From: Micromonospora_E sp048060115
GTDB lineage: Bacteria > Actinomycetota > Actinomycetes > Mycobacteriales > Micromonosporaceae
Length of the DNA stretch: 64,000 nucleotides
Reading direction: 5' to 3'
Assembly: GCF_048060115.1 (NCBI RefSeq)
Contig: NZ_JBHMIM010000021.1
Span: forward strand, 1-64,000
The notes under the pieces were generated by a model that had not been told where the DNA came from, did not search any database, and worked only from the letters and a program-made list of their open reading frames with translations. A program made the translations under genes and the position numbers. Positions 1 to 7,221 of this stretch are shown one piece after another. How positions within the stretch are numbered: position 1 is the stretch's first letter; every line of letters starts with the position of its first letter.

Positions 1-5
1 ACGTG

Positions 6-335
6 TTACGCACCGTCACCGCCCTGGAGGTCTTCAGAACCACCGCACCGGGTTTTGAATGACCCTCCGAGCATCGCGAAGATGAGAGCTTCGGCTTCCT
101 TTGCTGGTAGTTCGTGTCCCTCGGCGAGGTTCGCTCGCGTATCGGCGACTAACCTCATGACCTCGCCTGGGTCGAAATTCTGGCCGAATCGCCGCTGGAC
201 TGCGACGAAGAAGGCGTAGCCGATGATGGCAACGGACGTGCCCTTGCTCTGTTCCTCAAACTGTCGGATGAAGGATTCGTATGCTTCCCAGTCTCGAATT
301 AAGATAGTGCGGAGGAATTTCGTCTCTTCGTCCAC
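6..335 (-). CDS. Small helical paralogue, C-terminally truncated copy
   Basis: 109-aa protein of unknown function, third and last gene of a paralogous array (with 299-799 and 867-1298). The block AVQRRFG and the later GHELPA segment match the 166-aa neighbour closely, so these are diverged duplicates. It stops soon after the AMLGGS segment with an unrelated tail rich in Gly and Asp. About 50 residues of the acidic C-terminal helix seen in the other two copies are missing. GTG start with an AGGACGG ribosome-binding site upstream; it overlaps the end of the preceding gene by 37 bases. No signal peptide or membrane segment is visible. It could be a decaying copy. Confidence 0.55.
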   Translation of the reverse strand: MDEETKFLRTILIRDWEAYESFIRQFEEQSKGTSVAIIGYAFFVAVQRRFGQNFDPGEVMRLVADTRANLAEGHELPAKEAEALIFAMLGGSFKTRCGGSEDLQGGDGA

Positions 336-799
336 GAACTCGACCGTCCTGGGAAAATCTGTGGTGGTTGCCGGTATTCGGCGGCGGTTTCCTCAGCCTC
401 GCTGATGAAGTCTTCCAACTCCGTCTCGGTCCACTGTTCGTCCTGCAGTAGCGTGCCGAGGAGCAAGATTTGAGTCGAGAAGGCGACGTCCGGCTCGATC
501 CCGTCGAGGAGGTCTGTTTGGCCGAGGGCTCCTCGGATCATGCCCTCCATCGCCAGGGCTGGCAGTTCGTGACCGTCCGCGTACCGCTGACGGGTAGCGG
601 CGACGAAGTTGGCGATCTGCTGAAGGTCGGGTGCCTTGCCGAATCGACGCTGCACGGCGAGGAGAAAGGCTGCAGAGATGGTCTGTGGACCTTCCCGTAG
701 CCCGTCGTCACCAATCTCGACGAGAAGCCGATCTGCGGTACCCCAGTCACCCCGAGCCATGACACGGATCAGGTCACTGAGGCTCTCGTCGGCGCTCAC
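299..799 (-). CDS. Small helical protein, array paralogue
   Basis: 166-aa protein of unknown function. It shares with the 143-aa protein at 867-1298 the pattern RAMARxDWGT near the N-terminus, a GHELPA/GKELPA motif, LLDGI-x-x-DVAFS-x-QI and a C-terminal acidic stretch ending EETA. Compared with that copy it has a C-terminal extension of about 20 polar residues that overlaps the start of the next gene. The GTG start at 799 has GGAGG about 14 bases upstream. It looks cytosolic and mostly alpha-helical. Context: third gene of the minus-strand operon that starts at 2219 with WXG-like proteins. A role as an accessory or immunity-like protein is possible but unproven. Confidence 0.6.
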   Translation of the reverse strand: MSADESLSDLIRVMARGDWGTADRLLVEIGDDGLREGPQTISAAFLLAVQRRFGKAPDLQQIANFVAATRQRYADGHELPALAMEGMIRGALGQTDLLDGIEPDVAFSTQILLLGTLLQDEQWTETELEDFISEAEETAAEYRQPPQIFPGRSSSWTKRRNSSALS

Positions 800-866
800 T
801 TTTCAAGCACCTTGCCTCCTGTCTCCATGCGATCTTGGTCACTGGTGGTCAGACCTGACGCGTCGG

Positions 867-1298
867 CTACATGTACTGGTCAGCGGTCTCTTCGACCTCG
901 CGGATGAACTCTTCCAGCTCGGCTTCGGTCCACTGCGCATCCTGCAACAGCGTTCCGAGGATCACGATCTGAGCTGAGAAGGCAACGTCGGTGGGGATGC
1001 CATCCAGGAGTTCGGCTTCGCCGAGCGCGGCACGGATCAGACCCTCCAGTTGGAGGGCAGGCAGCTCTTTTCCGCGTTGGTACTGGTTGCGGAGGTTCGC
1101 GACGAAAGAGGAAATCTTGTTCAGATCCGGTTCTGGCCCGAAGTTCTGGTCGACTGCTATCGCAAATGCTGCTCCGATCACGGGGATCGCGCCCTGCCAG
1201 TTTGTTGAGTCAAGCGCCTCAGTCAACTGGTCGATCGTGCCCCAGTCGCGTCGAGCCATGGCTCGGAGGAGATCGCCGAGTTCAGTCGGAATGCCCAC
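867..1298 (-). CDS. Small helical protein, array paralogue
   Basis: 143-aa protein of unknown function and the best-preserved member of the three-gene array. N-terminal DLLRAMARRDWGT, then VIGAAFAIAV, the ELPALQLEGLIRAALGE region and an acidic C-terminal helix. GTG start at 1298, overlapping the upstream gene by 17 bases, which suggests translational coupling. No cysteines cluster, no transmembrane segment and no recognisable catalytic motif. A 67-base gap separates it from the next paralogue. I do not recognise the family; duplication in tandem beside WXG-like proteins is the only functional hint. Confidence 0.6.
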   Translation of the reverse strand: MGIPTELGDLLRAMARRDWGTIDQLTEALDSTNWQGAIPVIGAAFAIAVDQNFGPEPDLNKISSFVANLRNQYQRGKELPALQLEGLIRAALGEAELLDGIPTDVAFSAQIVILGTLLQDAQWTEAELEEFIREVEETADQYM

Positions 1299-1962
1299 GT
1301 TTACGCAACCTCGCTAGACCTTGTCGGATGTATCGGATGGGTCGTTCCGCCCGGCGGGCGGCTAGCCCGGCGATGAGAGCAGCTACGACCAGGTGGCCCG
1401 CCGCATCGCCGGCGTCGAACTTCAATCTCGTGTCCGTGAAGGCCACTGTAGGGGGCGACGTGCCAGTGGTCGACTGTGTCCCTGATGGAGGAGTGGTTAA
1501 GTCTCGCAGGATATCGAAACTGGATTTGCCGACATCCCCGGTCGTCTTGCCCGCGTCCTGAAGGTCCTCGGCGCGTCGCGCGAAGCGATCCAGGAAGCTC
1601 CCGGCACCTCGGCGGGCGTCGGAGCGGCGGGTGGTGTCGGCGAGGAGTTCTTCACCGGTGGGGCCGGTGAGCGTGGCCTCGGCAGGTGCCGAGCCGGGGC
1701 TGATGCGGTTGGCGTAGGCGTTGAGGTGTCTGACTGCCTCCATGAGCAGGCGGGCCACCTTCGTGGCCTTGTCGGCGGCGGTCTTCCACTCGGTGGTGGC
1801 GTTGGTGACCGCGTGTGCGGTCGCGCCTACGCTGGCTCCGGAGAGGGTCTGATGCGCTTCGACCGCTTCCTGTTGGGCGCGGAGGGCCGTCGCGGCGGCC
1901 GAGCTGAGGCCGGTGGATGCCCGAGTGAGCTGGGCGATGACGTCGGCGACCGTCCCACTCAT
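1282..1962 (-). CDS. WXG-like helical protein with C-terminal hydrophobic segment
   Basis: 226-aa protein of unknown function. The first 100 residues are Ala-rich and helical (IAQLTRASTGLSSAAATAL, then TTEWKTAADKATK), reminiscent of WXG100/ESX-type helical hairpins but without a clear WxG. A low-complexity Thr/Pro/Ser stretch follows around residues 145-175, then a moderately hydrophobic AAGHLVVAALIAGLAA segment and a basic tail. The ATG at 1962 overlaps the stop of the 85-aa gene as ATGA, so the start is well fixed; a longer open frame upstream is noise. Probably secreted or surface-associated through an ESX-like route, but this is inference. Confidence 0.6.
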   Translation of the reverse strand: MSGTVADVIAQLTRASTGLSSAAATALRAQQEAVEAHQTLSGASVGATAHAVTNATTEWKTAADKATKVARLLMEAVRHLNAYANRISPGSAPAEATLTGPTGEELLADTTRRSDARRGAGSFLDRFARRAEDLQDAGKTTGDVGKSSFDILRDLTTPPSGTQSTTGTSPPTVAFTDTRLKFDAGDAAGHLVVAALIAGLAARRAERPIRYIRQGLARLRKRGHSD

Positions 1963-2219
1963 CAAAGGCTCGCGCGGTACGTGTCGACCAGCTCGGTCCC
2001 GGCGTCTAGCCGGGCGATCGTCAGTTCGATCTCGTGGAGCGCGCACTTGGCCTTGTTCAGGGCGGCAGTCGCCGATTCGTGGTTGCTGCCCTGGCAGGTG
2101 TAATTGGCCAAGTCCAGTGCTTCGCCCGCTGTTGCGGCTGCCTGCTGCAACGTGTTCATGCTGCTGCGAGCGCTCTCCAGACCCTTGCCCAGCTGGGCTT
2201 TGACGTCGTCGACGCTCAC
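1962..2219 (-). CDS. Small WXG100-like helical protein (DUF6244-like)
   Basis: 85-aa all-helical protein, first gene of the array operon. The sequence VKAQLGKGLESARSSMNTL followed by Ala-rich helices and a two-helix C-terminus resembles the small DUF6244-type proteins I recall from Micromonospora. The family link is from memory and was not searched. GTG start with GGGGAGG about 10 bases upstream. It overlaps the 226-aa gene by ATGA, indicating co-expression and perhaps a heterodimer, as in ESX-like pairs. No secretion signal is visible. Confidence 0.6.
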   Translation of the reverse strand: MSVDDVKAQLGKGLESARSSMNTLQQAAATAGEALDLANYTCQGSNHESATAALNKAKCALHEIELTIARLDAGTELVDTYRASL

Positions 2220-2367
2220 CGAGCCGGCCTCCCCGGTCGCGGAGCCGCCTTGCGGGACGGCGGCTCACGTTCGTTCGGTGGGTCCGACCATAGTCGACAA
2301 GCTACCGGCTGGCGACCCTGTGCGACGGACACCTGTCACGTAGATCCCTCTGGGACATCTCGGTACG

Positions 2368-2434
2368 CCGCCGAGTGGAGGGCTCAGACACGTAATCCAA
2401 GGCGAATTAGGTACCTGAGCCCTCCACTCGGCGG
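2368..2434. terminator. 20-bp perfect inverted repeat, likely terminator of the 2461-2844 gene
   Basis: Arms 2368-2387 and 2415-2434 are exact reverse complements (CCGCCGAGTGGAGGGCTCAG and its complement) with a 27-base loop. It lies about 30 bases beyond the stop of the minus-strand gene ending at 2461 and upstream of the operon starting at 2219. There is no obvious U-tract, as is common in actinomycete hairpin terminators. Confidence 0.6.
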
Positions 2435-2460
2435 GGCACAGGCTGCTCGCGACGCCCGAA

Positions 2461-2844
2461 TTAGCCGAGATTCCGCCTGAGCCAGTTGGTCAGCAGTTCG
2501 GGCTGGTGGAGCTGGAGGTCGTCGTACGGCTCCCAGCGCAGCCAGCCGGGTATCACGCCTAGCGTGATCAGCTCGGTGTCGTCGCTATCGGTGATCTTGA
2601 GCCAGTAGTTGGGCGAGGACATCCAGTCCATCAGCCCGGACTCGGGCTGGAGGCGTAGCGCCGCTGCGAGCGCTTCCAGGGCGTCAACATCTACGACATC
2701 GGCGAGTAGCGACGGCCGATCGCGGTTTCGCCGCTTGCGAGCTGGGCGTTCGCCTCGGTGATCGAGGATCTGGACCCGGTGTGCGCGGAGCAGCTTGGCG
2801 GGTAGGGCCTCGGCAAGCTGCTCGGCGGTGAGGCTCGGATCCAC
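2461..2844 (-). CDS. Hypothetical protein downstream of DUF397 gene
   Basis: 127-aa protein of unknown function, last gene of the helix-turn-helix/DUF397 operon. It starts with an acidic helix (PSLTAEQLAEALPAKLL), has a basic Lys/Arg patch around residue 35, and ends in a Trp/Leu-rich acidic half (PGWLRWEPYDDLQ). The GTG at 2844, 12 bases after the DUF397 stop, is the chosen start. No strong ribosome-binding site is visible, so translation may depend on coupling. No signal peptide or membrane segment. Confidence 0.5.
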   Translation of the reverse strand: MDPSLTAEQLAEALPAKLLRAHRVQILDHRGERPARKRRNRDRPSLLADVVDVDALEALAAALRLQPESGLMDWMSSPNYWLKITDSDDTELITLGVIPGWLRWEPYDDLQLHQPELLTNWLRRNLG

Positions 2845-2855
2845 GTGCTGTTCGG

Positions 2856-3062
2856 TCAGCGGGTGTCGGGGGTGAGGGTGGAGAGGAAGGACGTCCAGCC
2901 GGCGGGGGGGAAGGTGAGTGCCGGGCCGGCAGGGTCTTTGCTGTCGCGTACGAGGACTGTGGCGGGGACGTTGGTGGCCACCTCGACGCATGCGCCCTGC
3001 CCGTTGCTGCGGGTGCTCTTGCGCCAGATCGCCTGATCCAGGCCACGAGGGGTGGTAGTCAT
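2856..3062 (-). CDS. DUF397 domain protein
   Basis: 68-aa DUF397 protein, shown by AIWRKSTRSNGQGACVEVA near the N-terminus, VRDSKDP in the middle and LTFPPAGWTSFL at the end. In streptomycetes and relatives such proteins are encoded next to Scr1/WhiJ-type helix-turn-helix regulators and are thought to act as their partners or antagonists, often in development control. The ATG overlaps the stop of the upstream regulator gene (ATGA), so the two are translationally coupled. The longer open frame upstream is out of phase with the regulator gene and is noise. Confidence 0.85.
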   Translation of the reverse strand: MTTTPRGLDQAIWRKSTRSNGQGACVEVATNVPATVLVRDSKDPAGPALTFPPAGWTSFLSTLTPDTR

Positions 3063-3931
3063 TCGGTGCTCTCCCTTGCTCCCTGCTCCAGCAGCGCCTC
3101 GACCCTCATCCGCAGGAAGGCCAGCGAGTCGGCGGGTGAGAGCGCGGTCGCACGGAGGTGGTCGAACGCCAGCCCGTGCGTCTCCACATGGTAGTCCTTT
3201 TCGAGGACCACGGCACTGCTGAGATTTTCCTGGTAGACCACGGTCGGATGCTCGCTGAAGTCGAGCATCGCGAAGGACACGCCCATGCCCATGTGTGCGC
3301 CCTGCCGGAACGGCAACACCTGGACGGTGATCGACGGCCGCTGAGCTGCCGTGATCAAGTGTTCCAGTTGAGCTGCCATCACTTGCGGGCCACCGATCGG
3401 GCGGTGGAGCGCTGCTTCGTCCAGGACGAACCACATCCGGGGCGGGTCGGGGCGATCCAGGATTCGCTGCCGGGCGAGGCGGACGTCGATCCGGTCCTCA
3501 ATCTTCTCCGGCGGAGCGCCCGGGAACTCGGCGCTGATGATGGCGCGTGCATAGTCCGTGGTCTGGAGTAGACCGTTGACGAGCTGGACGTCATAGGCGC
3601 GAAGCTGAGTTGCCTCATGCTCGAAGGCAACGTACTCGGCGAACCAGCTCGGCAACGTGCTGGAGTAGTCGAGCCACCAGCCGTGCTGACGGGCCTCGCC
3701 AGCGAGCTGGAGGATCTCGGCTGCCTTCTCGGCGGGAGCGCCGTATAGGCGCAGCAACTTCGTGACGTTCCGTGTCGTCACCGAGACCTGGGCATTCTCG
3801 ACGCGCGACAGCGTCGACTTGCCGATCTTCACCTTCTGAATGACCTGGTCGAGCGTCAGATCGGCGGCTTCGCGAAGTGCGCGGAGCTCCGTTGCGAGTC
3901 GACGGCGCTGGATGGTCTGGATTCCTGCCAC
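3059..3931 (-). CDS. Scr1/WhiJ-type helix-turn-helix regulator (DUF5753)
   Basis: 290-aa DNA-binding protein. Residues about 10-65 form an XRE-type helix-turn-helix (LREAADLTLDQVIQKV, then KSTLSRVENAQ). The rest matches the DUF5753 ligand-like domain: VQLVNGLLQTTDYARAI, RLARQRIL, a VLDEAALHRPIGG block and ITVQVLPFRQGAH. This family pairs with DUF397 proteins, as here. Start chosen at GTG 3931; an ATG at 3958 is also possible. The gene is divergent from cassette A (4205 onward), and TTGG/CCAA palindromes lie in the shared control region, so it may regulate both directions. Confidence 0.85.
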   Translation of the reverse strand: MAGIQTIQRRRLATELRALREAADLTLDQVIQKVKIGKSTLSRVENAQVSVTTRNVTKLLRLYGAPAEKAAEILQLAGEARQHGWWLDYSSTLPSWFAEYVAFEHEATQLRAYDVQLVNGLLQTTDYARAIISAEFPGAPPEKIEDRIDVRLARQRILDRPDPPRMWFVLDEAALHRPIGGPQVMAAQLEHLITAAQRPSITVQVLPFRQGAHMGMGVSFAMLDFSEHPTVVYQENLSSAVVLEKDYHVETHGLAFDHLRATALSPADSLAFLRMRVEALLEQGARESTE

Positions 3932-3961
3932 AGCGGACAGTGTGCACCATGCGCGCACCTA

Positions 3962-4031
3962 TTGGCGAGTACCAAATCTACGGCAAATTTTTGCGAAGTG
4001 ATGAGTTGCAAGATCACATTTTTGGTGCCAA
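3962..4031. promoter_or_regulatory. Paired TTGG..CCAA dyads in the divergent control region
   Basis: TTGG(6)CCAA at 3962-3975 and TTGG(2)CCAA at 4022-4031 lie in a locally AT-richer stretch between the regulator gene and the first gene of cassette A. Their position just upstream of the regulator start suggests operators for autoregulation. This is inference from symmetry and position only. Confidence 0.35.
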
Positions 4032-4204
4032 CGTAGGCGGTGCATCGAAGGTGGACGGTTGATCAACTGGCCGGCTGCTGAATCGCGGGGAGCGGCGATT
4101 TCATGATCGTTTTCCCGCTGCGTTTCGCTGAAATCCCAGGTGGTCGGGCGGGTCGCGGCAACGACCCGCCCGGTCACTCCCCAGCCCAATCGGAAGGGTT
4201 GATC

Positions 4205-4330
4205 ATGGTGTTTGGCGCATTGGCTTCCGGAGTCCTGCTCGGGTTCTTCGTGGGGCTCTTCTGTGTCAAGATCAAATCGCGATGGTGCCCCGTCTGCGGT
4301 CGATGGACGGTGTCGGCGGCCCATCGGTAA
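4205..4330 (+). CDS. 41-aa membrane protein with CPVCG zinc ribbon
   Basis: Very small protein: an N-terminal hydrophobic helix (LASGVLLGFFVGLFCV, residues about 5-20) followed by a basic turn and a CPVCG metal-binding knuckle in the last 15 residues. The start is the ATG at 4205, with GGAAGGG a few bases upstream; an in-frame ATG at 4103 lacks a site. Probably a single-pass inner-membrane protein with the zinc knuckle in the cytoplasm. It opens cassette A and is followed after one base by the 95-aa gene. Unknown function. Confidence 0.5.
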   Translation: MVFGALASGVLLGFFVGLFCVKIKSRWCPVCGRWTVSAAHR

Positions 4331-4331
4331 C

Positions 4332-4619
4332 GTGCCGGCCGATCAGCCTCCGACAGATCCCCGCCCCGGCGACGTATTGATCATCGACGCTCGGGCGAGT
4401 GTGCAGTTCGCGGCCGGCCGAGGCTTCCGCTTTCGGGTGACGACTGTGGACGCGCGCTGGACGTACCAGGGCTGGGTCTGGCTCGCCGGCTACGTGCTCG
4501 GGCCCGACGGCGGAGCCCGTGAACGCCGCGAGATCTTCGTCCAGCGGGCCGGTCTGCGCTGGGCGCCCACACCGGCACCCACCCCGGCCCGCCGCCGCAA
4601 CGGCAACACCACGACGTGA
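4332..4619 (+). CDS. Hypothetical protein, cassette A
   Basis: 95-aa protein of unknown function. The middle looks like a small beta-rich domain (PGDVLIIDARASVQFAAG, then FRFRVTTVD, then YQGWVWLAGYVL), and the tail is a Pro/Ala/Arg-rich disordered stretch. The GTG at 4332 follows the previous stop codon by one base, so re-initiation or coupling is likely; no separate ribosome-binding site is visible. It lies between the tiny membrane protein and the DivIVA-domain gene. No counterpart is visible in cassette B. Confidence 0.5.
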   Translation: MPADQPPTDPRPGDVLIIDARASVQFAAGRGFRFRVTTVDARWTYQGWVWLAGYVLGPDGGARERREIFVQRAGLRWAPTPAPTPARRRNGNTTT

Positions 4620-4698
4620 ACCGCGACCTCCCCACCCGTACCCCCTGAAGTTTTCGTGACCGACCCACCCGCCCTGACCTCGAAAGGTGGTCCCTGCC

Positions 4699-5109
4699 AT
4701 GCGCAGAATCCTTGACCTGTTCCGCCGGCCGCCGGTGCGCAGCCGGCGGGCCCGGCGGTTGCTCGCCGAGATTGCCCAGCACACCCGGCCCACGACGCAC
4801 GCGACCGGGCCGCGCCCGCCGGTGCGGCGCGCCCCGAACGCCGTCGCCCACTACTACGGCCGACCGGTGCGGCCGTCGATCAGCCCCGGCCTGGTCCGCG
4901 ACCGTCAGTTCGGCGACCGCGTCCGGCGCGGCTGCGACCCCACCGAGGTACGCGCGTTTCTGCACGTGGTCGCCGACGAGTTGACCGCCCTGCGCGCCGA
5001 GCTGGCCGCCACTCAGGACGAGAACGTGCGGGTGAAGCAGGCGTTGCGGGACTGGCAGTCGGAGCAGTTCCAGCAGTTCCAGCGGTTCGGGGCGGGGGTG
5101 GCGGCATGA
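4699..5109 (+). CDS. DivIVA-domain protein, cassette A
   Basis: 136-aa protein. The first 65 residues are basic and Pro-rich; residues about 75-120 carry a DivIVA-type segment (RRGCDPTEVRAFLHVVADEL) followed by a coiled coil (LRAELAATQDENVRVKQAL). DivIVA-family proteins bind curved membrane or act as polar scaffolds, but here only a short piece of the fold is present. ATG at 4699 with AAAGGTGG upstream. The stop overlaps the next start (ATGA). Its paralogue is at 40566-40970, sharing the DPxEVxAFL...VA(D/H)(E/D)L pattern and a C-terminal RxWQS. Confidence 0.75.
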   Translation: MRRILDLFRRPPVRSRRARRLLAEIAQHTRPTTHATGPRPPVRRAPNAVAHYYGRPVRPSISPGLVRDRQFGDRVRRGCDPTEVRAFLHVVADELTALRAELAATQDENVRVKQALRDWQSEQFQQFQRFGAGVAA

Positions 5110-6896
5110 CCGGGGTCAACGGAGTCCCGGCCGGCTCGGTCCGCGTCGTCGGGTTCGGGTCCGAGCGGCGGCGGGCGCAACTCGTCTTCACCGTCGCCAA
5201 CCTCGACACCGGGGCCGTCGCCTCGACCAGCCTGGTGCCGGGCACGTTCACGCCGATCCCGACGCCGGGCGGCACCTGGTGGCTGCCGTACGCCCCGATC
5301 GTCACCGACCTCGCCACCCGCGCAGGGGTGGCCGCGGCGACGCTGCGCGACCCGGACTTCCCCGACGAACCCGGCCGGCAGCCGTCGTCCGGGCTGATGC
5401 TGCCGATCCAGTGGCAGCCCGGCAGCCCAGCCGGGGAACGCCACAAGTGGGAGGCCGTCGCGCTCGCCGACCGGCGCAGCACACCGTGGCTGGTCCTGAT
5501 CGGCCGCGCAACCGAGCCGCCGGCACCCGACCCCGCCCGGCTGCTCGGCCGGCTCTGCGCCGTCGCCGATCAGCTGCACGTCGACCTGGTGATCGAAGCC
5601 CGGCCGGCATCGACGCGCAGCGGGATCAGCTGGGACATCCGGTTCGAACTCGCCGGCGGGAAAGTCCCCGACTACGCGCACCGCTGGGCGGCCGACCTGC
5701 CGACGGCACTTGCCAGGATCAGCCCGGAACGCGCCGCGTCCGGGCTGTCCGTCGCCGACCGGGACACCCCCGCCCACTACCTGACCGAGGATGCCCTCAC
5801 CCCGCGCCCAGTGCCGGTCGGACTGGCCGGCCACCCCGGCGGCCACGACCTCGACCAGCTCGAACGCCGAATGCTCAGTGATGCCGACCAGCACGGCGGC
5901 GCGCAGGCGATCTGGCGTAACCGGCACTGGTGGCACACCAGCCTGCGCCCCGACGACACCGAGTCGTCGACACCGGTCGGCGGCCGGTTCCGGCGCGGCT
6001 GGGAGCCGCCGACCCCGAAATACTGGGGCGAGGCGATCCCCACCCACCCGTGCACCCGATGCGCCGACGTGGCCGATCCGCCGTACTGCACCGACTGCTA
6101 CGGCACCCGCCAGGTCCGGCGCGGCGTCGTGGTCACCGTCACCGACCTGCGCGGCCGGACGGTGCACCGCAACTGGCGGCCCGACGATGACCCGACCCCG
6201 CCGGTACGCGCGCTCACCGACCGACAGTCCGGCACCACCGTCTGGCAACTGCCCGAGCACTACCAGATCGGCCCGATGGCGGCCGGCTTCGGCGTCGAGC
6301 CGACCGACCTGACCGACCTCGACGGCGAACACGTCCTCGACCAGCACTTCCGCACCGGCGTCAGCGAGGTCGGCAACTGGGGCGGGGACCCGGTCGCCGC
6401 GTACCTCGCCGAAGCCGCCGCCGCCCACGACGGCGCCCGCATCCTGGTCCGGGCCAACGACTGGCCCGGCCCCACCCTTGACGAGCTGGCCCGACTCGTC
6501 CGCGGCCTCGGCCTCGCCCTGGACCTCACCGTCGTCGACCACGCCGACACCGTCGGCCACCCGGAGTTGCTGCAGGGCTACAGCTGGTCGGTCCAGGTCG
6601 CCGAGCCGGCCGCCCCGATGGCCGTCGACCCGGTGCCCACCTGCGCCGCCCTGCCCGAAGCGGTCGCACTGTGCCACCGCTACCTGTACGGCGCACTGCG
6701 CGCCACCATCCCCGCCGATCCCGAGAAGCCGATGTCCGTCCCACAACAGGCCGCGTCGGCCGGTCCAGCTCCCGACACCGCAGCCTTCATCACCGAGGTA
6801 CGCCGCCTCGCCGCCACCCACCCCGGTCACGCCGCCACCATCCGGCTGCACCCCGACGGCACCCACACCACCAGCCCGGATCACCCGAGGAGTTGA
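5106..6896 (+). CDS. Large zinc-knuckle protein, cassette A (intact copy)
   Basis: 596-aa protein of unknown function, full-length counterpart of the split gene at 38521-40569. An N-terminal ERRRAQLVFTVANLDTGAV block is shared by both copies. The middle has repeated Trp/Asp motifs and NRHWWHTSLR. A DnaJ-like zinc knuckle lies at about residues 315-340 (CTRC, eight residues, CTDCYGT). The C-terminal 200 residues form an alpha/beta-looking region (ARILVRANDW, LGLALDLTVVDH, LLQGYSWSV). The N-terminal cysteine knuckle of copy B is absent here. No signal peptide or membrane helix. It is coupled to the DivIVA gene by ATGA and followed by a toxin-antitoxin pair. Confidence 0.7.
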   Translation: MTGVNGVPAGSVRVVGFGSERRRAQLVFTVANLDTGAVASTSLVPGTFTPIPTPGGTWWLPYAPIVTDLATRAGVAAATLRDPDFPDEPGRQPSSGLMLPIQWQPGSPAGERHKWEAVALADRRSTPWLVLIGRATEPPAPDPARLLGRLCAVADQLHVDLVIEARPASTRSGISWDIRFELAGGKVPDYAHRWAADLPTALARISPERAASGLSVADRDTPAHYLTEDALTPRPVPVGLAGHPGGHDLDQLERRMLSDADQHGGAQAIWRNRHWWHTSLRPDDTESSTPVGGRFRRGWEPPTPKYWGEAIPTHPCTRCADVADPPYCTDCYGTRQVRRGVVVTVTDLRGRTVHRNWRPDDDPTPPVRALTDRQSGTTVWQLPEHYQIGPMAAGFGVEPTDLTDLDGEHVLDQHFRTGVSEVGNWGGDPVAAYLAEAAAAHDGARILVRANDWPGPTLDELARLVRGLGLALDLTVVDHADTVGHPELLQGYSWSVQVAEPAAPMAVDPVPTCAALPEAVALCHRYLYGALRATIPADPEKPMSVPQQAASAGPAPDTAAFITEVRRLAATHPGHAATIRLHPDGTHTTSPDHPRS

Positions 6897-6897
6897 C

Positions 6898-6934
6898 TTG
6901 ACTCTGCAAGCATTGTGCAGTCAAAATGCAGGCA
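6898..6934 (+). promoter_or_regulatory. Putative leaderless promoter and dyad of the antitoxin gene
   Basis: TTGACT at 6898-6903 and CAAAAT at 6922-6927 are spaced 18 bases apart, with the antitoxin ATG at 6934, about where transcription would start. This arrangement fits a leaderless mRNA. An imperfect inverted repeat (TTGACTCTGCA and TGTGCAGTCAA) covers the same bases, as expected for toxin-antitoxin autoregulation. Confidence 0.45.
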
Positions 6935-7221
6935 TGTCTGTCGTGCTCACCATCCGTGACGTGCCGGAGGAAGTCCGGGACCTCCTGGCCCAGCAGGCCC
7001 GCGAACGCGGCCAGTCGCTGCAGGCGTACCTGCTGGCAGTCCTCAACCGTCAGGCCGACTTCTGCCGCAACCGGCAACTCCTCGCCGAGCTCAGCGACGA
7101 ACTCGACGGCGGCAGCGGCGGGGCCGGACCGACCGCGCCGGACGCCGCCGAGCTGCTGGCCCGTGCCCGCGCTGAACGGGACCTCCCCGACGACGCGTCC
7201 TCCGGGCGGGACGTCGCGTGA
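6934..7221 (+). CDS. FitA/VapB-type antitoxin (ribbon-helix-helix)
   Basis: 95-aa antitoxin. Residues 1-40 read as a ribbon-helix-helix DNA-binding unit (VVLTIRDVPEEVRDLL, then GQSLQAYLLAVLNRQA), typical of FitA-like partners of PIN toxins. The C-terminal half is flexible and Gly/Ala/Asp-rich and would bind and block the toxin. The ATG at 6934 is preferred because the longer frame upstream overlaps the previous gene. It overlaps the toxin start by GTGA. As in other type II systems it probably represses its own promoter, where a dyad is visible. Confidence 0.8.
   Translation: MSVVLTIRDVPEEVRDLLAQQARERGQSLQAYLLAVLNRQADFCRNRQLLAELSDELDGGSGGAGPTAPDAAELLARARAERDLPDDASSGRDVA

Noticed and set aside
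5013..6884. 623-aa open frame on the minus strand
   Set aside because: Antisense to the 596-aa cassette A protein, whose paralogue at 38521-40569 shows the plus-strand frame is the conserved one.
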